From Endocalyx cinctus (Eukaryota > Ascomycota > Sordariomycetes > Amphisphaeriales > Apiosporaceae): a DNA stretch of 64,000 nucleotides. The stretch spans positions 496,001-560,000 of the forward strand of contig BCKC01000009.1 in NCBI GenBank assembly GCA_001600455.1, read 5' to 3'. The notes beneath the pieces are model-generated. The model worked only from the letters and a program-made list of their open reading frames with translations, had not been told where the DNA came from and searched no databases. Made by a program: the position numbers and the translations under genes. Shown here in pieces: positions 59,802-64,000 of the stretch. How positions within the stretch are numbered: the stretch's first letter is position 1; every line of letters begins with the position of its first letter.

Positions 59802-60624
59802 TTCTTTTCAATGAATTACGACTTTTAATCTTCTCCTAATATCAAGTATAAAATTATGATTGTGTGTTTACTTAATTAGCTACTAAAGAGGATTTGAAAC
59901 TCTATTAGTTTGGATAAAGCATTGAGGTTTACTCTCTAATGTTGGTTTGAATGTACGTGAGAATGGCCTACCAAGTGTGTATATATGTCTTGGTGCGGGG
60001 CAGTCAGCCAAAGAGTCAGCGTCGTCCGACTCGAGCAATACCAGAATATCTCAGCACTTCCCAGCGTATATCCTCGTCTGGATTGCGTCTCGCCTATATC
60101 TCGAATTACAATAGGGCATATAGTACGGCTACACCTAAAGCCATTTTCTTTATAGAACGATTTATTTTATCTGTATTAGACAATGTGTGTAATTTTTTGA
60201 TTAAAATTTTTTTTTTTCTGTTCCCAATCTTCGCGATACACATGCAGCAAAAAAAAGACCAGCTGTCTTCTTGCTCTGCGATCAATGCCCTGCTTCTGCG
60301 TCAAATAGTATAGTTATAGTACTTTGCACGTCCTCGAGTTGCGATGCAAATGCCCAAATCCTTTTCGGAATTCATGAATTTCGATGTTTGTCTCCTGTCA
60401 AATTCCTTTCTATTTTCTTTTCTCCTTCTGATTTCTCTATATTAATCTCCTGTATCTAGGGGATTCATAAAATATGCTTGCTACCTGATTCTTTCCCCCA
60501 AGACTTCGTAGTAGCCAACTCAGCTCCGTGACAACGAAACCCTCGCCTGTCCCTGATAAGAACCTCTTATCCACTTCTCTTCTCTCCCCCACATCGCCTA
60601 CGAACCAACCAACGACGATGCCCC
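59802..60624. other. Spacer
   Basis: Upstream of the PSI-domain gene and downstream of MOB2. Nothing recognised. Confidence 0.55.
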
Positions 60625-62662
60625 TCAAGAAGCATTAGCAAGTTGGATGAGTCGTTCTCCTGCCTTGACGTTAGCGTACTCGTAGGCCTTGGAGCCGGGA
60701 GGGAAAGTGCCGTTAGCGGCCCAGAGGTCGATCATGGGCTGCATGGGCTCGAGCTCGTGAGGCTTGAGCATGTCGACAGCGCAAGCGGTAAGGACGAAGT
60801 GAGAAAAGCAACTGTTGAGCTGTTTCTCCAGGTTGAGGTGGTAGAAGGGATCCACGAAGTGCGCCCAGTAGAGATGGGAGTAGACGCGGAACATCTGGCG
60901 GAAGATCATCTGACAGACCTCGATAAAGGTCTCGGGGAAGCCGCTGCGGCGTCCCACCCAGTCCCGATCGTTTGACGACGAGAGTTGAGATAGAGGGGTC
61001 GTCGTGATGGACGGGTTGTGGGAAAATGACACGCCATTCGAATCCGTAGGGAAGATGTTCGTGTCGTCGATCTTGCCCGAGATCCACCGCTGCATCAAAG
61101 TCATATACTCGTAAGCCGGGAGTTCGACGGGCTCACGCTTAGCATTTAGCCAGGTGAAAGAATGATTACTATGACAAGCCGTTAGTAAATAGGCTACTGA
61201 AAAGGGTCTAGAAATGACGTAGTCGATGTAAAATGTGACCTTCAGCCCTGACTGGTTCACATCAGTACTTACGCGCCAGCTGACATTCGAGGGCAGCTCT
61301 GAGGGTTGCAAATAGACGTTCCATCTTCCTCCTTCTCGTGGACTACTCGTACAAAGTTCCATAGATTTCGGTAGTGCTCCACAACTACAAAATCCAGATT
61401 AGTAATGAAACTGTCGAAACTCAGGGAGTAAAGGTTGGTTTGGATAACTAGAAATACCTTGATGAGCAATCCATTCAGCCTGCTCAACCGTCTTGGGCCG
61501 AGCACTAAGGGTCATAAAGTTACCCTTGACGATGTGCTTGGCGTAGAGAGAGTTGAGCCATAGCGGTAGGGGACGGGGTAGGTGGTACGAGTTCAAGATG
61601 TCGTCGCCGTTGAGGTTGGTGGTGGATGACGACGCGCCCGTGGCCCCGAGGCCGTTCGGGTCATCCATGCCGATATTCTGAGCTAAGGACGGTGAGCTTG
61701 GGAGCGGAGGTATCTTTGGTGCTGTAAGGCTTAGGGATGACTGGCTGCCTTGCGACAGGTTGGTGGGAGAGTGTTGCGGTGGTGGACCGCTGCTGCTGGA
61801 TACGGGACTCTTGTTCTGACCTGGAGCCCTGGACGAGGTCCCTCTGAACCGAGCGTTACTGTTTCCTTATAATTAGCAAAATATATTTAAAATGAGTATC
61901 CACTGAAATAAAAGGAGATAATGTAGCGACGATTAAGGAAGTCAAGGGGAGTCGGGTAAGTCGTGATGATATTATGATGGTGATCCTCGGCTTTTGATTG
62001 TACCGAAGTTTATGGATTGCTGGGAAACCCGAAACCATAACAGTAAATCACAAGAAGCAACGAGAAATAAAGTCTCATGCAATATAATATAATTTCTTTT
62101 TTTTGGGGGGCCTGATTGGTGACCTATTACAGAGGACGGTACCAGTGAGGGCTACAGCTCAGGCTATTTCCGTGTATTTGGGATATTGGAATCTGAAGGA
62201 GAAGAGAAGGAAAGTTTAGAGAGGGGAGATGAACCAACAGCCCAGAACACTAGGAGGGACAAAATACTATGTCTCAGTTCAAAAGGGAGGTGAAGCGAGT
62301 TCAGGTAGCTACCACCTGTTGTTTCTAAGAATCTCGGAGGGGGTGTTGAGATAAATTGTCACGTGCCCTAGTAGATGGCGTTTGTGGTTCTATTCGGTTG
62401 TGTTATAGATAAATTGGAGAGGTGCTTGGATTCAAGGATAACATTGCATGCATCTATGTTATTTAAGGCACACCTATGACTGAAAAGAAAAGGGACGAGC
62501 ATAGGTAATGCTTTCTTCTAAACTGAATTATTCAAGAATAGAATGTGACGATCATAATGCATAGAAAACATAGGAAAATAATATATATATGTGCGTATAT
62601 ATAATGAATATATATCCATATTGAATGATTTTGACTCACATGCCAGAGAATAAATTAGACAT
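60625..62662 (-). CDS. MOB kinase activator, Mob2 type, 359 aa
   Basis: The four exons are 62662-62640, 61858-61458, 61384-61273 and 61168-60625. The product starts MSNLFSGINARFRGTSSRAPGQ, followed by a Ser/Pro/Gln-rich disordered stretch. The Mob domain has LPLWLNSLYAKHIVKGNFMTLSARPKTVEQAEWIAHQVVEHYRNLWNF, NPQSCPRMSAGANHSFTWLNAKREPVELPAYEYMTLMQRWISGKIDD and QMFRVYSHLYWAHFVDPFYHLNLEKQLNSCFSHFVLTACAVDML. The zinc ligands C...C and H...H are visible. Mob2 proteins bind and activate NDR kinases (Cbk1/COT1) controlling polar growth and cell separation. The 781-bp first intron is far longer than others here, and the 23-bp first exon is inferred from its conserved-looking start and phase 2 junction. 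Confidence 0.9.
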
Positions 62663-63360
62663 GGTTAATTTATATGTTTGTTCGTTTCTTGACCAAGAAG
62701 GTCACCGTTATTAGGGTGAATTTATAAAGGTCGGCGTTAAGATTCTGTCCAGCTAAACAGAGAAAGAAGTACAACAAGAAGAAGCTTTCAAGCAGAGCTG
62801 TGCATAGAATGAAATTTTATATGTTGCTCAAAGTTTTGATGGAGGGGTTCATTACCATTCGACTTGGGTGAAAAGGGGCAGAGAGATCTTTTTTTTTTCT
62901 AATTCAATGTTTCTGGAGGTTCCTTAACTTTCAACGGGTTTGGAGAATTGGGGCCAATGACTTGGCGAGACGTTTCAGGAGGGGCAAGTCTCTAGGTTAG
63001 GCACCTAACGCTTGTCTGTATCAGGTATAGATTAATGATACGGTATTATCGATAATCGCTATATCAATAATTAGCTTATCAATAATGGTTATATCAATAA
63101 TTGTTATACCGGTAATTGTTATATCGCATTATCGATAAACATTCACTTAGCTCCATTGGAATTTTGAAATAACCAACCAAGTAAGTCCCTTATTTCTCTA
63201 GCCTCAGCTGTATTACATTACCATTCTAGTGTACTTAAACGCGACAGATACCTCAACAGTAAATTTCGAATTATACCAAAATTCCAAATTGTATCAAAAA
63301 AAACATCATTTCTACACAAAGTGTCGCGTCCTTTTCATTTAGATTCTCAAATCGCCTATC
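62663..63360. other. Divergent promoter region of MOB2 and LEO1
   Basis: Contains the 15-bp minisatellite at 63047-63136; otherwise AT-rich spacer. Confidence 0.6.
63047..63136. repeat. 15-bp minisatellite, six units
   Basis: Units start at 63047, 63062, 63077, 63092, 63107 and 63122, each opening with TATC (TACC in the fifth) and most continuing AATAAT. The array lies 225 bp upstream of the LEO1 start. TATC is GATA on the other strand, so it presents phased GATA-like cores. Confidence 0.85.
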
Positions 63361-64000
63361 ATGTCTGATACCGACGAGCCCATTGAACTTCCCGACGAAG
63401 AAGAAGGAGACCTCTTCGGAGACGAGGAAAATGAACCAGCTCAATCAGACAATGAACGCGTCCTTAGCGATGACGACTTGGCCTCAGATCACGACGAAGC
63501 TGATCGTCATGTTGATGAGGATCATGACATGGAAGAAGGTCAGCAAGTGAAGGAAAAACTTATTATGGATGTCAATATGTTTCGACACAAGACACCTCGG
63601 ACTAAAGATGGCGCTGTACGTCTCATTCTTGAATCATCTATCTAACTTACTATATTTAGTTACCCTGATATATATTATATATACAACATACTAATTATTT
63701 TGATCAAATTTAGCTTCAAACCATGAAAGTTCCATCCTTTCTCAGATGGCATGCGGAAGAATACAAACCGGACACCTTCGAACCAACAGAATGGGACAAG
63801 CAGAATGTGAAGTCGGATAACCCGAAAGGAGTCGTACGATTTCAACGCGACGCGAAAACCGGCGCACTGAAGAGTAATGCTGTCATTTATCGATGGAGCG
63901 ACGGATCTCTGACCATGAGCGTGGGCGGAGAACATTACGAGATACAAAAGAAAAAGATGGCACCGTCAACTGACAAACCCTACGAAGAACGAGAAGATTC
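63361..64000 (+). CDS. LEO1: RNA polymerase II-associated protein Leo1 (Paf1 complex), N-terminal part
   Basis: Exon 1 is 63361-63615 and exon 2 runs from 63714 past the window edge, joined in phase 0. The N-terminus is acidic (IELPDEEEGDLFGDEENE, DDDLASDHDEADRHVDEDHDMEEG). The Leo1 core begins with LQTMKVPSFLRWHAEEYKPDTFEPTEW, followed by VRFQRDAKTGALKSNAVIYRWSDGSLTMSVGGEHYEI. The Paf1 complex travels with RNA polymerase II and promotes elongation-linked histone modification. The C-terminal part lies outside the window. Confidence 0.93.

Overview
This window is nuclear DNA of a filamentous ascomycete. Genes carry short GT-AG introns (about 50-110 bp) with CTAAC/CTGAC-like branch points, and the gene content is that of Pezizomycotina. 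Low-complexity tracts and the style of the intergenic DNA suggest a Sordariomycete, but I cannot place it further. There is one undetermined base (29953). I see no tRNA, rRNA, CRISPR array or intact transposon.

Region by region. 1-9 kb: a GPI-anchored secreted protein (-), a bifunctional pseudouridine-degrading enzyme PsuG-PsuK (+), the U3 snoRNP protein Utp18 (+) and a small conserved protein (-). 9-19 kb: gene-poor accessory DNA with one intact gene (a Ure2-like glutathione S-transferase) among relics: a diterpene cyclase fragment, and an MFS transporter tail and a methyltransferase tail that meet at their truncated 5' ends. This looks like a decayed secondary-metabolite locus. 19-34 kb: an unrecognised 1153-aa protein (+), mitochondrial Hsp78 (-), eEF1B-alpha (+), AICAR transformylase/IMP cyclohydrolase (-) and GINS subunit Psf1 (+). 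34-49 kb: a Vsb1-type SulP-STAS-cyclic-nucleotide-binding-like membrane protein (+) and adenylate cyclase (-), separated by homopolymer-rich spacers. 53-64 kb: an Rtc4-domain protein (-), dynactin p50 (+), ribosomal protein eS28 (+), molybdopterin synthase small subunit (+), a PSI-domain membrane protein (-), Mob2 kinase activator (-) and the start of Leo1 (+).

The most interesting signals are two intron-encoded box C/D snoRNAs, neither of which is a protein-coding feature. One sits in an eEF1B-alpha intron and matches yeast snR18 in both guide and host gene. The other sits in a 5'-UTR intron of the molybdopterin synthase gene and carries two guides: one to 18S rRNA at the site equivalent to human Um172, one to 25S rRNA at the site equivalent to yeast Cm1437. 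The rRNA targets are recalled from known sequences and need an alignment to confirm. Exon coordinates were deduced by hand from splice signals and reading-frame continuity; no RNA evidence was available.
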